From: Atherix ibis
Lineage: Eukaryota > Arthropoda > Insecta > Diptera > Athericidae
Length of the DNA: 64,000 nucleotides
Direction of reading: 5' to 3'
Assembly: GCA_958298945.1 (NCBI GenBank)
Contig: OY282610.1
Coordinates: forward strand, 26,560,233-26,624,232
Shown one piece after another: positions 1 through 12,400 of the stretch. The position numbers were made by a program, and so were the translations under genes. The notes below the pieces were generated by a model. That model was given only the letters and a program-made list of their open reading frames with translations. It was not told the origin of the DNA and made no database searches. Within the stretch, counting starts at the first letter, position 1. Every line of letters starts with the position of its first letter.

Positions 1-990
1 GAACTAAGAAGAAAAAAAATAATATATAAAAATAAATATGCCAAATATGAAATCCAAAAAAAAAAGAAAAAAAATGCGCAAAAAAATGGTAAAAATAAAT
101 TTTTTTCTTCATAAAAGTTAATAATTAAAATTAATATTGAGGAATGGTTTTTATTTTTAAAATCGAATATTCTATAATTGCTGCGAACAATTTTTAAGAT
201 TTTAGAAAGAACTGAATAAAATATATTTTTTAAGAGACTTTTAGCAAAAAAAAAAAAATTTAACTTGTTAAAAAAAATTGTTTCTTTTGTAAAATTGTCC
301 AGAAAAACCAAAAAAATTGTTCTATATTTTCTAGAGAATTTTCGTATAAAAATAAATTTTATGCAATAATATATACAATAGTAAATAGTATGTAATTTTT
401 TTTTGTTTTTGTAAAAGAAAATCAATTTTGTAAACGATATTATTAAATTTTTGTAAGGATATAATTAAAAATAAAAAACTAATCACTGCGTTTGTAAAAA
501 AAAAAGATTTGCTTTTTTCTTTTGTTTAAATCAGAAAACAAACTATGTGAATCTGCCAGTCACGGTTAAAAATGAAGAATGGTTAAATATGCAGTCTTAA
601 TCAAAGAATTGTTAAGAAAACGTTGACCAAAACAGGTATATGCAACAGCAAATATATAATTTTGGCTAAAATTTACAAAAGAAAATAGAGCGCCCAAACA
701 TACGGCATTGAGCAAAATAGCAGAATGTCAAAATAGATAGTGTTGCTCTAAAAATATTCGACATGAATTATACAGTCAAAAAATATCTGAGTCAAAAGAA
801 CATAGTCTCGATAGTACGAGTAGAAACGTCTGATGCCAAACAGTGTAACGTCAAATGTTGTGGAGGATTTCAAACTATAAAGTCTTAGTTAAAATGTCAA
901 ATTTCAAATCGACAAATTCCTATTTACATTAATTCGTAAATCAGTATAATTAAAATAATCTAAAAAATTTAGTTTTTCCAATAGGATAAT
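1..990. other. AT-rich intergenic DNA, nothing recognised
   Basis: Very A/T-rich sequence with A-runs and no coherent open frame on either strand. It lies beyond the 3' end of the GARNL3-like gene. I see no transposase or repeat I can name. Confidence 0.6.
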
Positions 991-1338
991 TTTCAAAGTC
1001 ACTGTTATGACAGTGACGTACAAAAATGTACAATTCGATTTCTAAATGCATTATTTTATTGGTAACTATCAAAATAATGACTTAAAATAATAAGAAATTT
1101 CGATTTTAAGGTTTTGTAGATCACTGTAATTACGATGACTTACAAAACTATGTAATTTTTCTTTTGATTGTATAATTTTGCATGTTACTGTAATTACAGT
1201 GGCTTACAATATTATGCCATATAGATTTGATTGCAATTTTACAATTTCAATTTTTGCTCAATTTTGTAGGTCACTGTAATTATAGTGGCTTACCAAATTA
1301 TGCCATATTAATTTTGATTAATTTTGATGTTTATTTTA
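991..1338. repeat. Degenerate minirepeat with CACTGTAATTACAGTG palindrome, left half
   Basis: Four loose copies (around 1000, 1122, 1187 and 1271) of a unit with a short palindrome of the type CACTGTAATTACAGTG followed by GCTTACAAAATTATG. Spacing is irregular (65-120 bp). The same motif reappears at 2636-2670 on the far side of the mariner at 1339-2571, so the mariner landed inside this repeat. Confidence 0.6.
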
Positions 1339-2571
1339 TTGGATGTAAGGGAAAGTTCTGTCGTTTTTGAACACTTGCGCTTGTATGCGTTGTTAATTCT
1401 GAGCGAGAATTCCGTTAGATTACTATATGTTTGATGGTTTATACACATTTTTTCGTATTTTTGTCAGTTTTTTTTAAACTTGTAAAACAGTCAACATGTG
1501 TGAAGAAACAGTGCACTTCAGACATTGTATGTCGTATGAGTTCCAAAATGAGAACAACGCGATGGAGGCAAAAAAAAAACTTATGTGACGTTTTTGGAGA
1601 AGACGCAGTAACAGCTCGAACATGCCAAAGATGGTGTACGAAATTTTGTTCGGGTGATTTTTCTTTGAAAGATGAACCCAGAACAGGAAGGTCATCAGAT
1701 GTCAATGACGAAGTGCTTCGCAGTATGATCAGGACAAATACCATGTTAAATTCTACAGAAGTGGCCTTCAAGCTTAGAATTCATCAGACTATTGCTTTAG
1801 AGCACATTAAAAGGCTTGGTTTTCTGTTCAAACTTTCTGTTTGGGTGCTACACGAATTAAGCGAAAAAATTTAATGGATCAAATTTCAATATGTTATTCA
1901 AATCTTGCTCGTCACAAAAGGGAACCGTTTTTGGACCACTTGGTGACTGGTAATGAAAAGTGGATAGTTTATAAACATGTGGTAAGAAAAAGGGCATATG
2001 TTTACAAAGCGGAAACACCAACGACCACATCAAAAGAAAGTTATGTTGTGTTGTTGGTGGGATCGGAGGGGTATTGTCCATTATAAGTTGGTGAAATAAA
2101 ATTATACGGTCGATGCTGATCGTTACTGTTCGCAATTTGATATTTTGAATAAAGAAATTCAACGTAAACGTCCATATTTGGCCAGCAGAAAGGGTGTAAT
2201 TCTTCACCATGTCAACGCTATAGCACGTGGCAAGAAAAACCGTACAAAAAATTGCAGAGCTGGATTGGGAAACACTACCTCTGCCAGCATACACATATTC
2301 TCCAGATATTGCACCATCTGACTATCATCTGTTCAGGTTGCTGCAAATGAATATATAAATTATGAGGGTGTCCAAATTATATTGGAAGAATACTTTACGT
2401 CCAAAAACGAGGACTTCTTTTCAAGGGTGTTCGATAAGCTGCCAGAACGCTAGCAGACAGTTGTAATTAATAAAGGAAATTATATTTTGGATTAATTTTT
2501 GAATAAAAAGTGAAAAAAAAAATTAGTTTTTTCTTTAGGAAAAAAACGAAAGTACTTTACCTTACACCCAA
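1339..2571 (+). mobile_element. Decayed mariner (cecropia/Hsmar1-like) with TIRs and TA target site
   Basis: 1233-bp element with ~30-bp inverted ends: TTGGATGTAAGGGAAAGT at the left and TTGGGTGTAAGGTAAAGT as the reverse complement of the right. It is flanked by TA at 1337-1338 and 2572-2573. Inside is a mariner transposase relic broken by frameshifts and stops. Recognisable pieces are RTCQRWCTKFCSGDFSLKDE (HTH region), VLHELSEK and EPFLDHLVTGNEKWI (first catalytic region, with Asn where the family has Cys-Asp). The wording of these motifs is closest to the cecropia/Hsmar1 branch. It is not capable of making transposase. Confidence 0.85.
1540..2450 (+). pseudogene. Mariner transposase pseudogene (cecropia-like)
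   Basis: Plus-strand transposase relic inside the element at 1339-2571. The N-terminal paired-type HTH lies at about 1540-1800, then the frame shifts near 1850 into a piece with the catalytic-core start (1841-2086). It is then broken again by stops; PDIAPSDYHLF-like coding is still traceable around 2305-2335. At least two frame changes and several stops. Confidence 0.75.
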
Positions 2572-2984
2572 TAACTTATAGACTTTCAAAATTATGCATA
2601 TTTGATTATATGATTTGCTATAATTGTTGCGGTTAATGTTATTACACTGACCTACAAAATTACACATTTAACAAATTATCCATATATTGGTTAGGATATC
2701 ATAATTATTTAATTTTGCAGATGTCTATTATAAACGTTAGTAAAGATAATATTTGTTTAGCTTACATTTTGCCATTTTTTATAATATAATTTTTACTTAC
2801 TAAAAAAAATGTACTAACGTTGGGTGCTGCCACAAGAGACATTAGATGTTGATTTTTCAGAAAAGAATTTTCCCGCTTCTCTCGCTCGTTGGATACGAAA
2901 AATTGGAATTGAAGGGAATTATGCTAAAAGCTTATAAGTTAATATTCAGAAGTAAACTGTCTGGTATGAATTTTAGTCTGAAAG
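2572..2984. other. AT-rich DNA with right-hand remnant of the palindromic minirepeat
   Basis: 2636-2670 carries another copy of the TTACAGTG-type minirepeat seen left of the mariner. The rest is AT-rich. 2820-2960 may belong to the transposase relic that follows, but I cannot place it firmly. Confidence 0.4.
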
Positions 2985-3063
2985 TATCATTTCTTCGGAA
3001 ATGTAGAAGGAGATATCTTTTCCGTCAGTTCTGACCGCTATAACCGTATGATAACTGTCAAAA
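2985..3063 (+). pseudogene. Transposase fragment (DDE type, relic 1 of 5)
   Basis: Reads NVEGDIFSVSSDRYNRMIT, matching the segment ENEAG-TVTVN-ERYR-MIT of an insect DDE transposase family (the one with SDEAHFWLNGYVNKQN). The fragment stops exactly at the TA where the next mariner begins. Sister fragments are at 12370-12480, 31848-32210, 33715-33800 and 62300-62900. Confidence 0.55.
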
Positions 3064-3065
3064 TA

Positions 3066-4145
3066 CGAAGTCTGTTCAAAAAGTATCGCGAATTTTGAAT
3101 TTCCGCGGCTTACGTATATTCGATTTTCAATTTTTTGTAGTGTTATGTTGGTATTCATGTCTCTCACTTATGCCAATAAGTTCGGCCATTTTAATGTTCA
3201 GTTAATTTTTGACAGCTGCTTTTCTTGCACGTGTTTTAGCTCATCTTCGATTTTTTCCCATTCCAAAAAAATGGATCAAAGAATCTGTATCAAATTTTGT
3301 GTGGAAAATAAAATTAATTGCGCAGAAGCATTCCGAATGTTGACTGTCAAGCTACCTTGAACTGAAGCAACGTTTAGCGGTGGTACAAAATGTTCTCAGA
3401 GGGCCACGAAGATGTGACATTGATGAAGTGAAGAAAATAGTATTTGCCAATCGTCGAATCACCGTTAAAGAAGTTGCTGAGGACTTAAATATCGATTAGC
3501 TCGTGCCATTCGATTTTTACCCGGTGGTGAGACGGGTCTCCGCAAAATTCGTACCAAAACTGCTCAATTTCGACCGAAAACAGCATCGCACGAGCCAAGA
3601 CCGCAAAAAACGCGCCAAGTTCGGTTGAATGTGAAGATTTTGCTTACAGTTTTCTTCGATAGTAGGGACGTGCTACATCAATAAGGAATATTACCTGCAA
3701 GTTATGTACAAGTTGCGTCAAGCAATCCGCCAGAAACGCCAGGATTTGTGGAAGAACAAAAATTGGCTTTTATATCATGATACGAGTAACGCCCCTGCTC
3801 ACGAATCGTTGCTTGTGCGCGAATTTTTGGCCAAAAACAACACACTAATAATGCCGCAGCCACCGTATTCCCCAGATATGGCCCCCTGTGACTTTTTCTT
3901 GTTCCCGAAACTAAAGAGCCCCATTAAAGAACGACGCTACGCTAAGATTGAGGAGATAAAGACGGCATCGAAGGAGGATCTGAACAAGATCACAAAAAAT
4001 GATTTTTTGAAGTGCTTCGAGAATTGGAAAAAACGTATAATATATGGTGGGGATTAGTTTGAAGGGGACAAAATAGATATTCATGAATAAATAAATAATT
4101 TTTGAAAAAACCGCAAAATTCGTGATACTTTTTGAACAGACGTCG
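3066..4145 (+). mobile_element. Mariner with CGAGGTCTGTTCAAAAAGTATC-type ends, copy 1
   Basis: 1080 bp. Left end CGAAGTCTGTTCAAAAAGT and right end (reverse complement) CGACGTCTGTTCAAAAAGT, about 32 bp of inverted repeat, TA duplicated at 3064-3065 and 4146-4147. Codes for a broken transposase of the widespread insect mariner group whose protein begins [12 protein letters not shown]. The HTH is disrupted near 3355 and much of the core between about 3500 and 3690 is lost. The C-terminal third is open (3704-4057) with [18 protein letters not shown]. Two related copies, at 23655-24199 and 38649-40795, are in this window. Confidence 0.88.
3271..4057 (+). pseudogene. Mariner transposase pseudogene, copy 1
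   Basis: Begins with [20 protein letters not shown] at 3271. A frame change follows near 3355-3365, an in-frame stop near 3497, and a deletion removes the first catalytic Asp region. The second catalytic region is altered (YHDTSNAPAH, one codon longer than the usual HHDNAPAH). The third Asp is present in APCDFFLF. It is not functional. Confidence 0.8.
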
Positions 4146-4147
4146 TA

Positions 4148-5353
4148 TATAGGATATTCTAGTTTTGAACATTAATTTATCTATACTTTAACATTTTCTG
4201 TATATAATTGGAATTAGGGGAGGTTTTTTTCTTCTTAAATAAAACAATTTTCAAACTTTTTTTTCTTCTTTTCAATTATTTAATATATTTTTCTTTGATA
4301 TTTTCTTCTCATTTCTTTTTGGTCTTTTCAAAATATTCTTATATATTTATAATTTTTTTTTTATTAATATAATTTTTAAATTTTAAACACGATTTGAAAT
4401 AAATTTTACATAAAATTCCTTCTCCATTTTTTCTCATATTTTCCTAACTAACCATTTCTTTTTATTTCCTTAAATATACAATACAATAATTTTTTTTGTT
4501 CTTATTTGGTTTGTTTTCTTTTTGTTTTGCACCAGTAAATATTTAATTTTTCTTGCTATAATTTATAATAATATTTCTTATTTCTTATATATTATAATAT
4601 CTTATGTTCAAATATGCAAAACCCTCAAATTATCATTTATATTATTATCAATATTCACAAAATCTACACATAAATAGAACAACTTCAATATATGTGTATA
4701 TACTCAAAGGACTAACTAACTAAATTCAAACGTTCATCAAAAAAAAAAAATATTATTATTTACTTAAGAAATAAATTTTTAATTATTATCTTACACAGTT
4801 TTGTTTTTATTTTTATAATTTTTTTTGTTGTTTGTAATTATGAATTTTTAGTAAATAATATTACGAATTTCCAAAAATTCAATCGTATCCTGGCTAACAT
4901 ATAAAAATGTGTACTTGTTTTGATTTTCTTTCTTTTTTTATAAAAAGAAAAAGTAAATCAAATATAAAAAATTGGAATTATTTTTGTTTTAATAAATTTA
5001 CCTATTAAATTTAAATAAGAAAATTAACAAAATTTTGTTTCTTTCCAAACCAAAAATGGTAATTATAATATTTGGATATTTAAAAAGGATATTGAAATTT
5101 GTAGATAAGTTTGAAGGAATATTTGTTCCACTTATCAAATCATTAAGACGAGATAGGAAAGCAAGCTTGCACATAAATTAGCACAGTTCCACAAAATATA
5201 TACCTTACAGACAATATTACAGAATATTTGGAATTTTTCTCCACATATTAATGGTGGAGGTCCCCATCAAATAGTTGAGAATTTAAAGAAGACGGTTGGG
5301 AAAGGGATCAGAGCATTAAAGTATTTTTTTTTGTTTTTTTTTTTGTTTGTTTG
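4148..5353. other. AT-rich downstream flank and 3' UTR region
   Basis: T- and A-rich sequence between the mariner and the end of the GARNL3-like gene. The part nearest 5353 may be 3' UTR. I see no coding signal. There are runs such as (T)n near 5329-5345. Confidence 0.5.
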
Positions 5354-5359
5354 TTTATT
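5354..5359 (-). promoter_or_regulatory. Candidate AATAAA polyadenylation signal of the GARNL3-like gene
   Basis: AATAAA on the minus strand, 82 nt past the stop codon, just after a T/A-rich stretch. In DNA this AT-rich the hexamer is common, and further AATAAA copies lie downstream, so the true cleavage site is not certain. Confidence 0.35.
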
Positions 5360-5440
5360 TTGTGTTGAATATTATGTTTTTAGTAGTACCGATTAAGGCC
5401 AAGATAAAGTGTAAAAGTTTTCGAATATTTTTGAATGTTT

Positions 5441-6474
5441 TTACGATGTGAACAGAGACAAATTCGCACAGTTGCAAGAAATATTTTCGACACCGTCACT
5501 CACAAACATTTCGCCACTAGAACTGTTGCCATTGTCGATGGTGGTACGGTCTGCTTCGATTAGATGCTCTACAATTTTGGTATTCTTAGTTTTGCCAAGT
5601 TTGGAAGAGGTCGTGGACGAGGAGGTTGACGTTGTTGTTGATGCTGTTGTGGACAGTGATGCTGATGTTGTGTGCGCATGGAAGTGGGAATTAAGACCAG
5701 TCAGATTGGCTAAGGGAATGCGATATATTCGGAGCGGTTTAATACGTTCGGTAGAGTTGATGGTCTCCTGACAATTTGGTGTGGAATTTCGACCTCTTGG
5801 CTGGTTTCGTGTTGGAGATACAATTGGCTCTGACTTTGGTGTGAATTTGGGCGAGTTCGGTGGTACGTCCAACTCCTGGCTGCGCTTTAAATCCGAACCA
5901 ACTGCGTTATAGGAATCACCATACGAGTTACTTTTGGATATGTAGCGCTTGATATCGTCACTGGTACGCTTTGGCTTCTGTAGGGATCTGGCCCTCTGTA
6001 TGCAAGGAATGGAATCATTTCTTGTGGGTATAGTGAGAAGATTCTGAAGCTCGTAGTCACAATTGATATGAATACCCGGTTCGATATCGGAATGGTTATG
6101 CATATCAGTCGGTGTCGTAGCGCTTACTTTGTGATTCCTTTTAATGATGTTCTCGTTGCACATGGACTCTTTCCGGTTTAAATTTGGCTGTTCGCTTGTA
6201 TAGTTAAGACCCTTAATGTGTAAGTCTTTCGAAATGAACTCTGGCGCTGTGGTTACAAAGAAAATATCGCGTTTCGATGTGATCAATTGCAGTTCAGGCA
6301 TGGTGGCTGTATACACAAGATTTCCATTTACCAAAAGCCGGATTTCCATTGTTGTGGTTGTGAACGAGATTATATACGGAAATGCGCAGACTATTGATGA
6401 TGGCGCCGAATTCCAATGGAAATCAAATTCGCTTGTGTTCAGTTCACTATTGAGCTTCTGGAAATGGCATGTAT
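5441..6474 (-). CDS. GARNL3: GARNL3-like terminal exon M (end of CNH and C-terminal tail)
   Basis: 1034 nt including the TAA stop at 5441-5443, visible residues 678-1021. The first part has [18 protein letters not shown] and [20 protein letters not shown], the last CNH strands. After that the sequence is a low-complexity polar tail, with [12 protein letters not shown] matching the family's short LYKIPLRNLVG motif, then a long Ser/Thr run and a short end [11 protein letters not shown]. The acceptor is TATTGTAG. The tail differs from vertebrate GARNL3, as expected for a disordered C-terminus. Confidence 0.88.
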
Positions 6475-9400
6475 CTACAATATAACATATTAGAAAGTAA
6501 TTACATAATTTAATTCTTTACCGTGATTTTTGATATTTATTCAATAAAATTTTATATTTACGATTATAGCAAAGAAGCAGTTCTGTTTCTTGTCCATCAC
6601 AAAGTTCAACCGCTGCATTCAATTGGGTCTGATTACGTTTTGACGTTTCTACTTCGTGCAATTTTGTTGTAGTGCCAGTTTGATCACATAAAATATCAAA
6701 GTGATGCCTAATAGAGAACGATGCAAATGAGTTTTTAAAAAAAAATCTTTTAGAATTTGTAGTTACTTATATCCGATGCAGATAAGTCCGCCAGTCTTTG
6801 TGTTAGTGGGTCCTTCGAGCAACGTAATAATTGTGGGGACGTCATGAAGTTGAAACTCTTTATAAAATATGAAACCATCCACCGTTTCGGTGTCATTCTC
6901 TGGACACCAAGATGCCCATGCGGCTGTGTGCTTCCATTGGAAGAGGAGAATTTTCTTTCCAACCGTTGCGGCCATACGTAAATAGCCACCAGAGAGTTTT
7001 GAAGTTGTATATAAATGACAGCCTCGTGTCTTTTCGATTCGACGATCCTTAACTTCGACACGACTTCGGATTTTAATTGTTTCGTCAAAGAATTCTCGTA
7101 ACCGGAATACATGGACGCGATGACTATCACGATTTGTTGTAGAGCCTCCTCTCACTAGCACTATACCATACTCCTCAATAACGTTTAACTGCTGTACGGC
7201 TAGTGTTCGATCAAAAACTAACTGGTGCGACTGATCTTCTATTTAAATGGAGACTATTATTTTCAGAGGGTGTGTATTTCCTATGAGATAAATACAGCTA
7301 AACTTACCTTTAACTAAAAACGTTCCATCATTGGTCGCTATGAAAAGCATATCGTTTTTCAGCGAATCACCCGCTAGTGTCCCGCGATGATGAAATGTTG
7401 GATAGAAACATTGTGGTTCCCAAGGTGGCCGTTTGAATATTGTACAAGGACTTGCTGAAGCTATACTTGTGGGTGCATCTCCACGTACGATCGCTTCCAA
7501 TTTTAGTGCCTGACCTATACGGACAAATTCAATTTGGCGAGCATCCTCTTTCAGTTTGGATGTACGCGGCGCATCGTAGAGCACCTCAGAAAAAGCCCGT
7601 CGATTAAGCATATTCTATAAAAAAATAAATAAAAATATTGCATTTATTTTTATTAAATTTAAGAAAAACACAAAATTTCATCATATTTACAATTTTATTA
7701 TCATGCATGTACTCTTCGTATAAATCTTTGATGAGCATTTGTAAAGTTCGTTCACGTTTCCTTGAAAATGTTGGAGTTTGAAATGTCGCCTTTTCACCAT
7801 TGATAAGTTTTACTAGTAAAAATTCTCGAAACATGGAAATATTCTAAAATCAATTAATAATATATACATTAAAAATATTTTATTTATAAAACGGACAGTT
7901 TATTAAAAACGAAAAACAAAAAAACAATTATTTTACTGTAAATTCTGGTGGACTTGGAAGTGTTGGTCCAAAAGGCGGAACAGTCTCATCACAGTATATC
8001 GCCAGACGATAGGCTTTATCATGTTTTGTTACTACTGCAAAAACGTCTGTATTTCAAATATTTTTTAAAATTTTGTGTAAAGGAAAAATTAGCTTTTTAA
8101 AAAATAAATTTGCCACTTTTAAAATATTATATGAAAAAAATGATATTCAAATTATAAAAATTTTCTTAAAACTATTAGTTATTATATATAATAACGTATT
8201 ATAATATTTCAAAGCTATTATTTGGCATGTCAACCATTTGACAGAGCAGTCATATGACAGCCATTTCGTATTTCAGTCATTTTAAATGGCAGCCATTTTA
8301 TATTGAAGCCCCTTTTCATTGCAGCTATTTTGTATTGCGGCCATTTTATTTGGCGACTTGTTTAGTATGGTAGCCATTTTGGATTACAGCAATTTGGCAT
8401 TGCATCCATTTGGCATTGCGGGCATTTTGTAAAACAACTATTGTCTGAAACAGCCATTTTGTGAGGCAGCCATTTTTGGGAAGCAGCAATTTTATGAAGC
8501 AGCCATTTCTGAAGCAGCCATTAATGTGAAGTTCTTATTTTCATGGGACATACCCCAATGAGAAGGGATGCTATTTTGCATTACGGTCATTTTGCATGGT
8601 GACCATTTAGCGTGCCAGCCATTTTTTTATTGTACTAATTTTATGTGATAGCCATTTCGAAGTAAAGATTTTATTAAAATTTTATGCCAAAAAATTAATG
8701 TACTTTGAAAATGTCGTTTTTTGCAAATTTTTTTTTTTGTGTTTAAAAGGATTTAAAGTTTTTAAAATAAATGGAAAAAAATATTATATAAAAATATTAA
8801 GTGAATGTTAAGTTACATGACAATATCATAAATAATTGAATGCCAATAATTCAGGAAGATGCGAAAATATTCGAATTTAAAGAAAATTTGCCTTTTCCCA
8901 TTCGCATTTTTCTTATAAATTTATAAAATTTGCCTTTTCTTATCCTGATTCTGATGCATTCATATAATCTGATTTACTTAAGTTGGTACAATCGGATATG
9001 CTTAAGTTAAAAGGCTAACATAATATAGAATAAAATACAATCGATTTGAGAAGTAAAGCAAAAAATCAAAATAAGAGCAAATAAAAATAGGTAGTTTTAG
9101 AGCTAAAAAGAAAAAGAAAATTAAAGAAGGAAAAATAATCACGTATCATGAAAAAAAAACCAAATTTAAACATCCTTATAGAAGGAAGACTATTATTTAT
9201 TTCAGAAGTGCATATATTGCGAGTGGATCCTTTGTAGATTCTGTGAGCCTGTGTAAATAAAATAGAGAAAAATATCTACATTCCACTTTGTTAACAACAG
9301 GATGAGTGGGATGGTTGGAATGAACTAATTCAAATAATATTTAAATCTGTAGAAATCGAAACAGGGTTCGATGTATTTTAAAGTTTTATTTTTCGTCTCT

Positions 9401-12400
9401 CATCCACATCATCTTTTTAACGTTTGTATCTATTGTAAAAAGGATACGTGTAAACTGGCTCTTAATACAATTTGGATCGAAGCTAAAGTTTTGCTCTCCA
9501 TCTCCTTCATCATCAACGAATATAATGTTTATAATATCATTGCCAATATGTCTTTTCCGTTCCACCTGAAATATATAAAAAAAAAACAAACGGAAAAAAG
9601 CGCAATGTTAAATACGGAAAATATATTTTATAAAAAAAAAGATATAATATAATTCAACGGAATGTCAATAGGATTAAAAATATATTGTACGTGATATGAT
9701 TTATTTTATATGAGACTAGAAAAAAAATAAAATAAAATCATTTTAACAAAGAAATTTTATATAATTCAAAATTGTTTTAAAGGATAATTTATAAAATTTA
9801 ATTAAAACTGGAAAGCCACAATATTTATTTATCTATACTTACATTTGAGATAATAATTATTAAGTATGTGGTGCCAAACGTATAGAATATACGTTTCCGA
9901 TAATATAATCATTTTAAAAAGGATAGAGAAATTTATATATGGTGTTTAGCCGTAAAAACTGATTTGATAAGAGAAGAGTAAAAATCGACAAACAAAAAAG
10001 TGCCAACATCACACTTACCATGTAGCACAAATGGTGTCAAAAAAAAGAGAAAAAAGAGCAGAACCTGCTTTATCGAGTATTTTTTATAAGAACTATACGA
10101 CATTTGGTCTGTATTTACACTAAGCTATCAATTTTTAAATTATGAAGACCAATTTGCACTTACAGACTAGATTTGTTAGGCTCTAACAAGCAGTCTAATT
10201 TAATTTTTATCTTCTAAAATATTTCCTTAAATCATTGAAGCCTTCTTTAGAGACCTTTATCTTAACATTGATTTTTTCTATCTGAAGATTATAAATTATT
10301 TATAAAAGTAATAATAATTTATAAGCTGCGAAAACTAATTTAATTGGAGAAGAGAAACAAATGACAGGCAAAAAAGTGTCAACATTACATTTACTATATA
10401 GCATAAATAATGGCAAAAAAAGAAAGAACAGAATCTGCTTTATCGAGTGAGTACCTTTTATAATTATTACAGTATATCTGATCTGTCCTTTATAATATAC
10501 TAATAATTGTTAATTTATGATGACCCATATGCACTTACGGTTTAGAATTGTTAGGCTCTAAAAAGCAGTCTAATCTAATTTTTATCTTCTAAAATATTTC
10601 CTTAAATCATTGCAGCCTTCTTTAGAGACCTTTATCTTAACATTGATTTTTTCTATCTGAAGATTATAAATTATTTATAAAAGTAATAATAATTTATAAG
10701 CTGCGAAAACTAATTTGATTGGAGAAGAGAACAAAATGACAGGCAAAAAAGTGTCAACATTACATTAACTATATAGCATAAATGATGGCAAAAAAAGAAA
10801 GAACAGAATCTGCTTTATCGAGTGAGTACCTTTTATAGTTATTACAGGATATCTGATCTGTCTTTTATAATATACTAATAATTGTTAATTTATGATGACC
10901 CATATGCACTTACGGGTTAGAATTGTTAGGCTCTAACAAGCAGTCTAATCTAATTTTTATCTTCTAAAATATTTCCTTAAATCATTGCAGCCTTCTTTAG
11001 AGACCTTTATCTTAACATCAATTTTTTTCTATCTGAAGGACATAAATTTTTTATAAAAGTAATAATAATTTATAAGCTGCGAAAACTAATTTGATTGGAG
11101 AAGAGAACAAAATGACAGGCAAAAAAGTGTCAACATTACATTTCCTATATAGCATAAATGATGGCAAAAAAAGAAAGAACAGAATCTACTTTATCGAGTG
11201 AGTACCTTTTATAATTATTACAGAATATCTGATCTGTTTTTTTATTATATACTTAAAAATTGTTAATTTATGACGACCCATGTGCACTTACGGACTAGAA
11301 TTGTTAGGCTCTAACAAGCAGTCTAATCTAATTTTTATCTTCTAAAATATTTTCTTAAATCATTGAAGACTCCTTTGGAGACCTTTATCTGAGCACCATA
11401 TTCTTGTACAAATAAAGTTGATTTTCTCGTTATAAACAATAGTCTTTTTAATAGTAAAATTTCACTTCTGACTTTTTCGAAAAAAATTATTGGTATTAAA
11501 AAAAGATAATATTTTTAAAAGATTTTTTCCGTTAAAGTTTATTCTTGAATATCAAAAATGAGTTTTGTAGACCTACTAGCTACATAACATTTATCATTTG
11601 TTATCAACAAGTAAAAATCTATCATATAATTAAAGATAAAACAAGTTAAACTCTGAATAGACTATTAACTACAGTGAGCACTTTAGAATGGATAACTAAA
11701 AGTAATGGTGTTACCAGAGGCATCTACAATAGAAACTTGAGTTATTCAATAAATAATCGTATTAGTATTAATTTTGTTCTCCTTATATAGGCAATATGAA
11801 AAAAAATTAAAATGTCCATTTTTCTTATGACAAAAAGGTACAGAGGAGCAGGCGCCATACTCTTTGATTACTATTACCCATAAATAATTTTTTTGTTTGT
11901 TGGATATATAATTAATTAGGGTTTATTAGAGGCTTATACAATTTAAGCTTCGAAAAGTAAAACATAACAAAACACTCTTAAAATTCAGTTTAAAAAAAAA
12001 ATGGCCGCCACAAGACTTCTTGCCGGACTCGATCGTTTTGGGGGTAATTTTTGGTGACTTTTTTGCACATTTTGATTTGTAATTCGACAATTGCTCGATG
12101 GATGTGGATTCTTTAATGTTATAAAATTTGAATTTGAAGATTATTTGCATAAACATAATTTCTATACATAATAAAAACTATATTATAACTAGTCTTACAA
12201 GAACAAGATTGATGACGTCAAATAGGACGATCTTCAATGCCAATTTACATGAACAAATCTAAAAACTTACGCGTTCTATAGACTTTTAACTGATAGAAAT
12301 ATAATATTTATCATGTTGTGTGACTTATGTTACCATGTGATTATAAGATTAAAATATTTCAATTTATACCGAAAATAGTCAGTTATCATATGGCCATAGT

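Noticed and set aside
1439..2294. Minus-strand open frames over the mariner at 1339-2571
   Set aside because: They are shadows of the plus-strand transposase relic.
5448..5771. Plus-strand open frame of 107 codons overlapping exon M
   Set aside because: It is antisense to the Ser/Thr-rich tail of the GARNL3-like exon and has a Val/Asp repeat composition mirroring it; no independent motif.
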